The notes under the pieces are model-generated. The model did not search any database. It saw nothing but the letters and a program-made list of their open reading frames with translations, and was not told the origin of the DNA. Shown in pieces: positions 20,029 to 30,811 of a stretch of 64,000 nt of DNA (position 1 is the stretch's first letter; each line of letters opens with the position of its first letter). Origin of the DNA: Ophiostoma sp. CBS 140.51 (Eukaryota; Ascomycota; Sordariomycetes; Ophiostomatales; Ophiostomataceae); assembly GCA_029298735.1 (NCBI GenBank), contig JANSLP010000045.1:1-64000 (forward strand). Reading direction: 5' to 3'. The position numbers and the translations under genes are program-made.

Positions 20029-21725
20029 TCAATCATGCTCCACATTTTCCACCTGGAGCTCGGTGACGGCCTCGCCGGCGGCCTTCTCGGCAACGCGTCC
20101 ATGGAAGGGATCCGCTGTGGCCTTGTGGAAGACGCGAGCCGGAACGTTCTCCTCGAAGAGCAGGTCGAGCTCGGCGGCCGAGCGACCCGTAGTCTCGGGC
20201 AGACGGAAGTAGGTCCAGATCAAAATCAACAGGCAAAGTCCGGCCCAGATGAAGCCACCCTTGCCACGCAGGTTCCATGCCGACGGGTTGAGGATGGGAG
20301 GGTTCAAAAAGTTGGCGACGAGGCTGGCAATCAGATAAGCGTTGCGGGCGAGGACGACCGTCTTGATGCGAAGACGTGTAGAAGGGATCTCAGCCACCAA
20401 ACAGTAACAGACGGGGCCGACAGTCATGTCGTAGGTAAAGACAAAGACCATCATGAGGGAGCCGGAGGCCCAGCCGAGGGCAGGCTTGATGCTAGGAATG
20501 CCCATGAAACCGACGGCCATCAGAATCGTAAACATGATGGTCAGACCACCCACGAACAAAGTACGCCGGCCGAGACGCGGGATAATAAACCAGGCGGCCA
20601 CGGTACCGACAAGGGCAATGGCGTTCTCGCCGACACCAAAATCAAAGGCCTTTTCCGGGTCGAAACCGGCCTGCTCCAAAAAATAGACGACATTGCCGCC
20701 GAACCAGATGCCGCAAGCGACCTGAGCAACCCAGACGCAGCAGGCAATCTCGGTGCGGCGGCGGTTAGGTCCCCGCAGACAGTCCCAGTACGACGTTCCC
20801 TCCTGCAGAGTCTTCTCGAGCGCGTTGGTGTGCACGTACATGGCGATCGTCTGCTCGATTTCCGTGTCCGAGACGCGGCTCGACGTGGTGAGTTTGCGCA
20901 GAGCCTTTGTGGCCTCGTCGATGCGGCCTTTCCGGACGAGCCACAGGGGACTTTCGGGGGCAAAGAGGACGCCGACAATGATAAAGGGCGGGAAGATCCA
21001 TTGGATGGCATAGGGAATGCGCCAGGCCCAGTCGTCGGAGCGGTTCAGCAAGCCACGGAGCACGCCCACAGAAATAAACTGGCCCATGACCCAGCACATA
21101 TTGACTGCCAGCAGTGTTAGTAATAAACAAAATGAGCCGCACGTGGGGGGAACTCACCATATGTCGTCAGAAGAGGCCGCAGGGGAATGGGCGTGACGTC
21201 GGCAGCGTAGGTCGTCGTCAGCGTCTGGAAAGCGCCCCAGGGAAGACCGCACAGCAGCTCAGCCGCAAAGAGCATGCCAATGTTTTGGGCGAAGAAAAAC
21301 AAAAAGATGAGACAGATAGTCATAAAGAGCGCGCCAATCAGCGTCTTGCGGTAGCCAAAGCGGTCGGCAATCAGACCGGCAAACAACAAGCCCAGAATCT
21401 GGCCGACCTGCGTGCCGTTCTGCAGGCCCGACTGCCAGCTCGACGTCAGCTGGTAGCTGCCGTCGGGCAGCTGATTTCCAAACCGCTTGTTAAACTGCGG
21501 CAGACCGTAGAAACTGCCCAACAGCGCGGTATCGTAGCCCTCCATGATGACGCAGAGCGACAGCGTAAACGAGAAGAAGACGGCCTTGGGGTACTTGCGG
21601 ATGGCCTCCAAAATACCCATGCTCTTCTCGACAGCCGTGGCCGTCTCAGCATCGTGGGAGATGTCCTCCATGGTAGTGGTGGCGGCCATCTTGTCGCCCA
21701 TGGGCAACGGCGCAATGTCAGCCAT
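20029..21725 (-). CDS. MFS sugar/H+ symporter, maltose (alpha-glucoside) permease type
   Basis: Two exons, 21725-21158 and 21104-20029, with a 53-nt intron (GGTGAGT..GGCAG), give 547 residues. The protein has the sugar-porter layout of about twelve membrane helices with both amino- and carboxy-ends cytosolic. Signature motifs are DRFGYRK at 121-127, PESPLWLVRKGR after helix 6, PRLGRR in the second half and PETTGRS near the C-terminus. The tail ELDLLFEENVPARVF is typical of the MAL/AGT alpha-glucoside permeases, so uptake of maltose-like disaccharides at the plasma membrane is likely. It is divergent from a MAL/AmyR-type Zn2Cys6 regulator 1.1 kb away, the classical arrangement of a MAL locus without its maltase. 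Confidence 0.9.
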
Positions 21726-22865
21726 GTCGGAGGTTTGAAGGGTGAGTGTGTCGATTGGGTGTCCGGTAATTCAAACAAAGAACAAAGGCGTCGCCTATGA
21801 AAATGGATGGAGAGAGTGGGTGACAAAAATGTTGTGAGTTTGAAAGTGGCCGTGTAGCTTCTTTATATATTCAAACCCAAGTTGATGCCAATCAACCTAG
21901 CATCACCCGTTGAGGTGCAGTCCGGGTGTTTACCTTGATATTTTCCAGTCTTCGTTTTCGAGCTTTCCCCAAAATACTTCACCTCCGCTTCATGTGTTGT
22001 GCAAGCGGGAGTACATGGGACTGACCTTACCACACAGTATTGAGTATTGGCTACCTATGAAAAGAAAAGAGATGAACCATAAAAATCAAAAACATCACGA
22101 GAAAAACCACCTCCGGTTCCCCAGATTCCTAGATACGCAAACCCTTGTCTGCGGTTCTGGGTCCAATGCGGGGACTGGATAGACCAATAGGACAATGCAT
22201 ATACTGGGCGGCGACCTGGGGTTGCCACATGGTGCACATGGTGAACACGAAAAACACTGAAAAAATTAAAGCGAGAAATTCAAGCGAAAAGTTTAAGCGG
22301 ACCGATTGTTCTAGGTGTGGCCACGAAATGACAGAACTGGCAAAACTGACAGGGGCTCAAATGGAACCAAGAAGTAGTCAAGTTTTAATTTTGATTTTAG
22401 TTTGGGACTTGGTCGACCGTTTGACTTTTGACAGACACCACTCCATCAACTCTTAGTCCTGTGATCCAGCAGATGGACTGACGGAATTGGTGCGAGAAAT
22501 TCAACCGGCCGGTGTGCGTGTGGTTTGTCACATGTGGGGTGGTTGTACTCCGTTTGCTGTGTGATACTCCATACGATTTTGTGTCACTTCTTCATCTGGT
22601 CTACGCCGTGCCTTAGCCTCGGTCGCTTTTTTCTTAGTCTTTCCCGTTTCCCCTCACGATCCCCAGCTTCGGCACGCGATGGTTCGGAAAGACCACAGGA
22701 TGTGAAGCAGAAGAGGGGAAGAGACAAAAAAAGGAGATTGAGAAAAAAAGTGAGGAGGAGTGATAGGAGATGGAAAACTGGACTCGGACCAGATCAGGCC
22801 AGGAAGCAGGAAGTCCAACATTCCTCAACATTCCTCGCCCTCTGAAAAAGGTCCCCTGAAAAACG
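21726..22865. promoter_or_regulatory. Divergent region between sugar permease and Zn2Cys6 regulator
   Basis: This 1.1-kb region separates two divergent starts and has no gene of its own. It turns A-rich just before the regulator (about 22700-22870). I looked for CGG-N8-CGG sites of the AmyR type by eye and found none. Control of the permease by its neighbour therefore rests on gene order only. Confidence 0.45.
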
Positions 22866-24813
22866 ATGAGGGCCTCAAACACATGCGACGGATGCGCTCT
22901 CCGCCGCGTTCGTTGTGATGCAAACCGAGTCCGCCCTTGCGGCGAGTGCCAGAAGCGCTCTCTTCCCTGCACTGAGCTGCGGGTGAAGAGGAAGCGTGGG
23001 CCAAAAGGACCCAGGCAGACGACTACCAACAAGATTCGCACCTTTCAACGTCGTCTGGAGGAGGGAAGACAGGTAAAGGGGAACCAGGAAGAAGAGAGCC
23101 CGCCAGATAAGATCGACAGGAACGATGACAATGAAGAACCGACACCCATGCCCACCCCGATTACCCCCGAGGAGGTCGACCCGCCAAAGCTTGGCCCACC
23201 CCCGGTCTACAGACGGCAACCGGTAGAAGCCTACTGTCGATTCCTCCATGTCTTTCGGACCCGCGTGTACTCGGTGTGGCCTATTGTCAGCTGCGATTCC
23301 CTAGAGCGACGTCTAGTCGAAGATGATACGACCAAAGACGAAAACAACTACGACTACGAAGCGTGGACCCTCGCGGCCGCCGCATGCGCCGCTGTCATCG
23401 CCCAACTACGCCTGCCCGAGCATCTCCCCGAGCACCTCCCCAACACTTCCTCTTCCGATTCTGTCTCATCACGCTTTGCCGCCGATGCCGAACACTTTCG
23501 TACTCGTACGCGGCACCATTCGGGCTACGACGCCCGCGAACACATCTCCGTGTCGTCCCTCTTGGCATCCTTCTTTTTACACATCTACTACGCCAATGCC
23601 GGCCGCCTGCGCACGGCCGGCCTGTGTCTGCGGGAATCCCTGACCCAGGCGCACATGCTGGGGCTGCACCGGTCGGACACCTACACTTACGGAGCGATGC
23701 CGGACGACGACCGCGAGCTACGATTGCGCGTCTACTGGATTTTGTTTGTGTCGGAACGCACGTACTGCGTCCAGCACGGCCTCCCGCCCATCCTCCGGCC
23801 CATTCGCGAACGCCCAGCCCGCAGCAGTGCCGCCGTCGCCTCGCTGCTGGATCTGACGCGCCTCTTTACTTTTCTTGATGGCGACCTCATTGAGCCGGAG
23901 GCCATGAGCAGTAGCAATATTATTCTACACAAGGACGACGGTAATGACAGGCAGACCCGCCGGCGGGTCGCCCTCTTCCAGTCGTTTCTCGACATGGACC
24001 CGTCTAGCACGGCGGCGGAGAAACAACCTCTGTTGCAGGGCAACGGTGCGGACATCGATGTCGACGAGACACAGCACGTCGACCTCTTTGTCACGCGCAA
24101 CTGGATCCGCATTCTCCTCTGGGAATACTCGGTCCGCCACTTTGTCATGTCGTCATCAATCTCGCACACGTCGTCGTTATCCTCCTCCTCCTCGCCCGAA
24201 CACCACAACCAGGCATTCTCCATGCTATTGCCGGCCCTTGTCGCGCACAGCATGCTCGGCTTCTTTTCGACCATTTCCCCCGAATCCATCCGCGCCCACG
24301 GTTATGGGATGGTAGGCCCCTCCTCTCCATCATACTATTGAGTTTATTTTAACACCGCACCTTTAGGAACTAAAAGTCTTTCGCATCGCCGACAGCCTGC
24401 TAGATGTGCTGGCCTGCAATAGCGGCAGCACTGATGGGGGCATGCTTTTTGGCTCGCGCGACACGCTCCACGGGCTCGAGCGGGTACTGGCCACCGTTGG
24501 CGGTACAGACTCTGTGTTTGTCAGCCGCCTGCACAGCCGCATGGCCGAAGTGCAGCTGCCCGTTGCTGCTGCGGCGCCGATGCTCTTGTGGCCTGTCACC
24601 ACAGATGAGCCGACAGCATCCGTCCAAGACGTTACAGACGACAACACAGACTTGTCGACATTAATACTGTCACTCCAAGAGACGGAGACGCACATCGATG
24701 CAAGTGTACCCGGCGTTGGGCTTGTGGACAACTTTGACGTCAACGACGTGCTGGCCATGGGCATGGACCTGTCCGTCTTGGATGGCGATCCGTTTATTGT
24801 AGAGTTTTGCTGA
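22866..24813 (+). CDS. Zn2Cys6 transcription factor, MAL-activator/AmyR-like
   Basis: Two exons, 22866-24311 and 24367-24813, around a 55-nt intron, give 630 residues. The DNA-binding cluster is at the very N-terminus: Cys7, 10, 17, 25, 28 and 35 (C-x2-C-x6-C-x7-C-x2-C-x6-C). It is followed by KRKRGPKGPR, the linker found in MAL-activator and AmyR regulators. A fungal middle homology region spans about 115-460 with SLRESLTQAHMLGLHR-like content (CLRESLTQAHMLGL). The C-terminal part from exon 2 is acidic and may activate transcription. The neighbouring alpha-glucoside-type permease suggests it controls sugar uptake (inference). The first ATG directly before the cluster was chosen as start. Confidence 0.88.
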
Positions 24814-26081
24814 ACAGTGAAAGAAAAGAGAAAAAGAAAAAGAAAAGGATTCAAATTAAACGAGTCTTCTTGTTTAAGATGTAAATATTGTGTAAAATAC
24901 ATAATCTATCAACAAGCAGAGAAAGAGATTCTGCAAGGGAACAGAAGAAAACAAATATTCAAAATATTTAAAATAATCAGTTATTTGTTCTATTTAGCTT
25001 TTCTTTTTCTCTTTTTCTTTTTTCTTCCTCTTTTGCTTTGATTATACTTTTTGGTTGACTTGTTTTGACTATTACTAACTAGATTCCATGGACATTTAAC
25101 AACGATGAGTGTTCATTATCCCACCCGGAAAACCTCATTGACGTCCCTGTAAATCACGACCTGGCTTTCGGGGTGAAGTACAGGCGCAACACCGCCTGAC
25201 ACAGCTAAGCATGCCTGCACAGGCTTGGTACTCACACCTGTCTGACATGAACCACTCTCCCCTGTGAGCTAAAGTTCTTATTGTGTTAAACTATTCTTTT
25301 CACGTTACACCTTATCATTGCTCTTATCAGAATATGGCCCATGGTCGCCTCGGCGGGCTTGCCGCTGTAGATGTTCGAGTTAGCCAGCACCCGCTCCGAG
25401 GAGCCGGACGGGGTCTCACTGGCAGCTGCAGCGGAGGCAAAGGTCCCATCTCCTCAGTGGCTCACGGCGGGTGCGCCAATGTCGGACGCAGACACTGCGT
25501 CGGCCGGTACTCTTTAATAACGCTCATATCTTAGTCCCATCTACCAGCTTCATAAATACATCGGCACGAGAATGTAGGGTGGGGCATTCCGAGGACAGAC
25601 ACCCGCGCAGATAGCTTTTTGGTAAATTCAAAAGACGCTGGAGAAGAAGAGGCCGTGAACAATAAGAAAACGAGGCTCAAAGATGGAAAACAAGTGAGTT
25701 GGTGGGTGAATAAAAGGTAACTTGCGACATCACGTAATGGACCATGTGAGTCTACGTCATCTGAACATCGGCCTTCTTTCAAAAAAAAAATCAAATAAAA
25801 AAAGAAGGCCAAAACCCATCTCGTTGGGTTACTCTCCTTACTCGAGGATTTCGTACGATGTCCTTATTTTCCGAGAGCCCGTCTCTCGTCTCCTGTCTGC
25901 CGTCTCCTGTCTGCCGTCTCCCGTCCTGTCTTAAGAGGGAGACTGGACCAGTATTAGGAGGTATACATAAGTTGAAACGCGTAGCCTCGGCTCAGGATAG
26001 ATAAGGAAGCACTTGTGGGGATTTGGGCCTAATCGGCCACCTTAAAGCCGTAGATTTTGGGGTCTCTGGCCTCTCTGAGCT
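24814..26081. other. AT-rich gene-poor stretch
   Basis: From 24814 to about 25110 the DNA is very AT-rich with runs of A and T. Around 25310 the sequence CGTTACACCTT resembles the end of the LTR-like unit at 19120, and a GC-rich, coding-like patch follows (25340-25520). The patch has a stop on its best strand. I can support no gene here. Confidence 0.5.
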
Positions 26082-26696
26082 TCACGTCTCTTGCTTATTG
26101 AATTCCCGCACGGCAACGTCACTCTGACCATGCGCTTTGGCGTCCCGCTGGTACACCCATGATCGCGTCAAAATGCGGATGGCGTTGTGGAAGATCACGT
26201 CGATGCCCGCTGTGTTGCTCACGTACCGTGCCTCACGTACCGTGGCTCGATGCGCAAATTCTGCAAGGCGCCTCGGCCGTCCTGGGAGACGACGCCAAAG
26301 ATCACCCGGGCGATCGCTGCGTCAACGGCACAGTTGGCAGACGTCTTCTTGAGAATCTTGACGGTCAGCGGCTCGTCATCGTCTGGATCGTGGCCCGCGC
26401 CACCGTGCCGGCTCCACAGCGTTTCCGAGGCGAGCGTGCAGGAGAGCCGCAGCAAGACGCACTTCAGCCGGGGCACCTGTTGGAGAGCACGGTACATGAC
26501 CAAGACGTCGTCGAGGGCGTCAAGAGTGGGCACAGCGAGGACGATTTGGCTGAAGCGTTGGATATTTGCCAGGCACAGCAGCAGTGACTCGCCAGAGAGA
26601 AAGCCCATAGGCCGCCACGATAGTCCGGCTCGTCAAGATAGTCGCAGACGTGGTCGAGAACGACATGTGGAAGACGCTCCCGGAGGGATGCCCTGT
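26082..26696 (-). pseudogene. Decayed F-box-type fungal protein gene
   Basis: The first piece (26696 to about 26600) encodes LPHVVLDHVCDYLDE and LWAFSLASHCC, which is a fungal F-box start. The chain then continues in another frame with QRFSQIVLAVPTLDALDDV and VKILKKTSANCAVDAAIARV. At 26218-26244 a 13-base sequence is present twice with an offset of 14, which shifts the frame a second time. After it the third frame gives NTAGIDVIFHNAIRILTRS and stops at 26082. F-box proteins bring substrates to SCF ubiquitin ligases. At least two frameshifts make this copy non-functional. Confidence 0.7.
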
Positions 26697-27183
26697 TCAG
26701 TTCCGTTTTGACTGCTTATCCCAAGCGCGAGACTTTCATGACTGTGGGGGTTGGACTGCTGTGTTGTTTTCATATTTCGTATTTGCCATCGGTTGTACCT
26801 TGCAGCATTTGGCGGGGTCGGAGCATAAACCCATTTCTGGTTCGAATCCGGGCTCGTTGGGTACGAAACCAAGAAATTGCATTGTATTGCACGACAGCAC
26901 TCTTTCTCGTGCACATAAAATTATATTCTTATGAAAAATCTACTTCAAATTCATGTAAAATTACTCTAACGAAAATGTGAACCTTTCAACATTTTGATTA
27001 TGTCTACAACTGTTGGCGCTGCAGGGGCAGGATGAAAGACACGGTAACGATGGAAGTAGTTGGCCTTTTCCACCACATTTGATGACCATTCCACAAAGCC
27101 TGACTACCAAATTGAATCGTATACTCGTCACCTGCCAATTAAAGTGTAGACAACGGCAGGCGTTGTTTTCCAAGCAGTCGAGT
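26697..27183. other. Intergenic, no gene seen
   Basis: AT-rich sequence between the F-box pseudogene and the small gene. A GGTTCGAATCC sequence near 26838 looks like a tRNA B box, but no cloverleaf can be built around it. Confidence 0.5.
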
Positions 27184-27561
27184 CTATTCTTTCGTTCCGT
27201 CTTGGCCCAAGGCCGCGTCCAGGTCAGCGTTGAGAGACATGGCCAGTTTTGCTACCTCATCCACGCAAAACGCAGCAACCATCGCCTCAACTGCATCAAT
27301 GTGTTCTTTGAGAATCGTAAACGTCTCTCCGGTGGAATCCGGCAGGCTCTCGACGGGTATATCGGAAGCCTGGTCTGTCTGAGTGAGGCATTGAGTTAGA
27401 ATGAAGCCTCGATGACACTAGAGTGATGCCTTGAAACAAGTATGAAATATGAAAAGTGAGCATACATCGTTAGGGGTACGGAGATCTTGGTCCTTTCTGT
27501 TAGGAACGTCCATGTTGCTCTTTGCCGTGGGACCGCCAGGCGGAAGGCCAGCGTTAGACAT
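27184..27561 (-). CDS. Small two-exon hypothetical protein
   Basis: Exon 1 (27561-27466) starts at ATG and encodes MSNAGLPPGGPTAKSNMDV and further polar sequence, 32 residues. An 87-nt intron (27465-27379) has donor GTATGC, a CTAAC branch site about 14 bases before the acceptor, and acceptor CACTCAG. Exon 2 (27378-27184) continues in phase for 64 residues with TFTILKEHIDAVEAMVAAF and ends in LGQDGTKE before TAG. The 96-residue product is acidic and probably helical in its second half. It has no signal peptide or membrane segment, and I recognise no family. The consensus splice and branch sites and the in-phase join are the main evidence that it is real. Confidence 0.5.
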
Positions 27562-28228
27562 CTTGACGGACGCTGTTTGGCCTAAGTTGTAACACAGCTA
27601 GACACAGCTAGCTTGGCAATCCGTGTATTGTGTATAAGTGGAAGAAGCTAAGTAAATTTATAAATTCTATGAACGTGTGTGGGGTGTATAAACATATAAA
27701 TAGGAGGAAATTGAGAAGAACGAAGAAAAGAAGAAAGAAGAGGAAAGAAAGAGACAAGTGGGAAAAGGGGACTAAAAGGAAAACAGAGTGCGTAGGGGAG
27801 ATAAAGGCATGAGAAGAACAGCAAGGACGAATAGAACGGGGGATGTATGGATGAAGGAATGTTCAAGTTTCTATTACGATGGGTAGGCAGTTACGGACGA
27901 GGAGGGAAGAGTACAGCAGACATGTTCCCAGGGCCGGCAAGGTACTCTGCGCACGTCTATGCGGCGTCCTCTCTGGTCCAATGATGATTTCTAAAATAAA
28001 GAAAGCTAGGGCATAGTGGTTCAGCCTAACTGGGGAACCAGAGACTTTGACTTATAGGGAGCGTCCCTGTTTCTCCAGGATTGTTGCGTTTTTTCGCCAG
28101 TCTGACCAGGCTTCGTTTTGAAGTGGAATTGTGCAGTGCGGTCCGCTTTTAGTTCTTTTTAACGAATCCATTGGCTTAACCATAAGCCAAGGTGTGGGTC
28201 CAATTCTCTTTATCAGCTTATTAGTCGA
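27562..28228. other. Intergenic, no gene seen
   Basis: Purine-rich (AAGAAGAAAG) around 27710-27830, otherwise unremarkable. No supportable gene. Confidence 0.5.
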
Positions 28229-28395
28229 CATACGATGAGTTACGATGAGTTGCGATGAGTAGCGAGGCAACGAGGTGCAACGAGGGGCGATGAGGTGCGA
28301 TAAGGGGCGATGAGGTGCAACGAGGTGCGATAAGGCGAGGTGCAACGACATGCGATGAGGTGCAACGAGGCACAACGAGGTGCGATGAGTGAGAG
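28229..28395. repeat. Degenerate 10-bp minisatellite
   Basis: About 165 bases are built from imperfect ten-base units of the type GCGATGAGGT and GCAACGAGGT, with some eleven-base and shorter variants. Unit length is not a multiple of three and no gene uses it. It lies about 190 bases before the start of the zinc-cluster/ankyrin gene, so it could affect that promoter. Confidence 0.85.
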
Positions 28396-28587
28396 GTGGG
28401 ATGTGCGAGGGCTAAAACTCGCTAGGACCAATCAAGACGGAAGTACCCGGCGCTAAAAAAAGGGGTTGGGCTGAAAGTGCAGGAACGCGATGGTGGGCAA
28501 TTAGCAACTGTATAAATGCCCTGCCTTCCGCAAGTTTGCCATCTTCAGCTGCCCTTTTGCTCTTCATGGAGATACACGTTTTGCACA

Positions 28588-30811
28588 ATGTCGTTCTCAC
28601 ACTTACGCCGCGAAGACCCTGAAAGGTCTGCTCAAGGGGGGCCCAACAAAAAGCCGAAGCCAAAATGTGCACAATGTCGAAAAGATCGTCGGTCGGTACG
28701 TAAGCCACGCAGCAAGTCTGCCACAGCAAGTCTGCCACAGCAAGTCTGCCACAGCAAGTCTGCCACAGCAAGTCTGCCGCAAAGCAATGACTGACTGAGA
28801 ATCGCACACTTGGTTTAGTGCCTTCCACAACCCCGATTATGGCCAGCGAAATGCGACAGATGTCAAGAGAAGGACCTGCCTTGCTCAGAGCCGGCGTGGG
28901 CGCCTCGGTTCCGACCGCGCGCCATCCCTGACGCCGCCACGACACGTCAAGCCCATCCTTACGCCGAAGATTCCCCTGCTGCTTCATTGCCAAGGGCCCA
29001 GAATCGGTCTTCCCCGGATGTTCTAGACTCCCAAGGCTCCCTAGACTCCCCCTCATCTGAGGGATCTGCCGACGCAGGCATTGCTGCGATAAGGAATCGT
29101 TCAAACAGTGATTCTGAAGTGCGGCTTTCTGACCTGTAAGACCAGCTGGACGCCCGTCCACGCCAATATATGCATGAATATATTTGTCGAATATTATTAA
29201 CGCGTGTGCGATCTTTATAGGGTGGACGCCGTGCGGATGTACGAGCTTGTGGCCACAGAGCACCGTAATTTAGCCCATGTAAAGAACTCCGCTCCCTGGA
29301 CTTGTAACGGTAAATCCAAGAGACTCCGCCTGCTTGAATCCACAGTGCGACAGTTACAAAGCTGCCTGATTGACAGCCTCGAAAGGTGGCCCTCGAACCA
29401 CGATGTGGCTTGCAACTCCGCAGAAATGCTACTGCTGAATCAACTTCAACGAGCCATTTTATGCCCAGATATAGGCGCACCAGAGACAGAGTATGCGTTG
29501 CCTGGATATTCCCTCGGTTTCGAATCGAATGATCGATTGATGTCAAGCATGGAGAATGTGTTGTGGAACAATCCCACAATAAGCAACGTCTCTTTTGCAG
29601 CCGAGATGCTGTTTTCCAAACACTGGACATCAACTGCACATCAAAGCTGGCCGCATGTCAATCGCCTCCTCTGGAATTGGTGGCGGGAGGACAAAGCTTT
29701 CATTCGCATGGCATCAACCGCGAAATTACTAAATCTACCCCAGGAGTGCCAGACGATTTCCTTTTGGAAGAGCTCTGCCGTCGTCGTCCCAAAGAAGTGG
29801 TCTGGTGGATGGGATTCTTGCTATTTTGGCCTGTCCTTAACGAGCGCCGACGAGTTGATCGCTAATATAAAGCGACCCTTGTGGAGTCCAGGAGGTTATC
29901 ATTTTACTGAGCAAGCCTGCGAAAATCATAAGCGCGACGCGTTTGGCCAAACAATTCTTCATATAGCCGCTGCCCACGGCTCCTCTCATGTGGTTTCTGA
30001 CCTCATATCTAGGAGGCCGTCGTTTCTCAAGACGCAAAGTGATGCAGGGCATACGCCTCTACATATTGCAGCGTCCAAAGGAAGGGAAGATATTTGCAAG
30101 TTGATGCTACAGAGCAACGACGGCCAGCTAGGTAGCCAGCTCCAGGACCAAAACGGTTGGACGGCTCTATGGCATGCTGCCAAGAAGGGCAACAGCAATG
30201 TCTTCCGACAATTTTTCGCGCTACAAGGCCCAGCGTTCGGACAAGTCGAGAGACAGACGGATCATGACGGACAGACGTTATTAATAATAGCCAATGTGGG
30301 CGCATTGTTAGCTCAGGATATCATCGATATTATGAACCTCTCTGACCTTTCGAAGAAGGACGGTTGTGGTTACACGGCACTACACCATCTTATAATGAAT
30401 GGTAGTCTTCGCCATGTACAAGTGTTCCTGTCATCAACGAACCCTGGAGCGGCCTGTGCTTTACAAGACACTGGAAGAGACGCAGAGTTGTCGCCGCTCG
30501 AATGTGCACTCGACAGAGACGATGACATTGCCGTCGCCTTGCTAGGTTCTCCAGGAATCGTTATTGAGCCAACAAGTTCTGATTTCCCAAATCTACTTTT
30601 TCATGCTATTTCGGGGAAGAGGATCGAAGCAGCAAAAGTGCTAGCCCACCGGGGGGACATTGATATCTTCGCAAGACATGAAGGAATGACTGTGGAGGAG
30701 TTAGCCCAGGATCAAGGCTTAGATGACTTGGCAGATTTTCTAAAGAACCTTAAGCAGCTAAATGCGGAGGAGAGAGCGGGCTATCACCAAGCAGAGGAAC
30801 AAAGTTCCTAA
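28588..30811 (+). CDS. Zn2Cys6 zinc cluster fused to ankyrin repeats
   Basis: Three exons, 28588-28695, 28819-29135 and 29221-30811, give 671 residues with all joins in phase. The zinc cluster is Cys27, 30, 37, 48, 51 and 58 (C-x2-C-x6-C-x10-C-x2-C-x6-C), and intron 1 falls exactly between residue 36 and Cys37, so the cluster exists only after splicing. A Ser/Pro linker follows (about 60-140), then a helical middle region (143-370). Ankyrin repeats begin near 380 with FGQTILHIAAAHG, GHTPLHIAASKG and GWTALWHAAKKG, and degenerate repeats continue to about 640. The family looks like a fungal nuclear regulator with a protein-binding tail; target genes are unknown. Intron 1 contains a five-copy 14-bp repeat. 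Confidence 0.8.
28711..28780 (+). repeat. Five 14-bp tandem repeats inside an intron
   Basis: Five units of AGCAAGTCTGCCAC (the last one ends in CGC) fill most of intron 1 of the zinc-cluster/ankyrin gene. If the intron is kept, the frame stays open only to a TGA at 28792-28794 and the zinc cluster is cut after its second Cys. Repeat number could therefore influence splicing. Confidence 0.9.

Noticed and set aside
25310..25520. Possible LTR end followed by a gag-like patch
   Set aside because: Only CGTTACACCTT is shared with the unit at 19120, and the patch has a stop and no recognisable motif.
26830..26860. tRNA-like GGTTCGAATCC
   Set aside because: The T-arm would need wobble pairs, and no matching acceptor stem, D arm or anticodon arm is found at the right distance.
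28229..28395. CRISPR-like array
   Set aside because: Units are contiguous ten-mers without spacers, and the genome is eukaryotic; it is a minisatellite.
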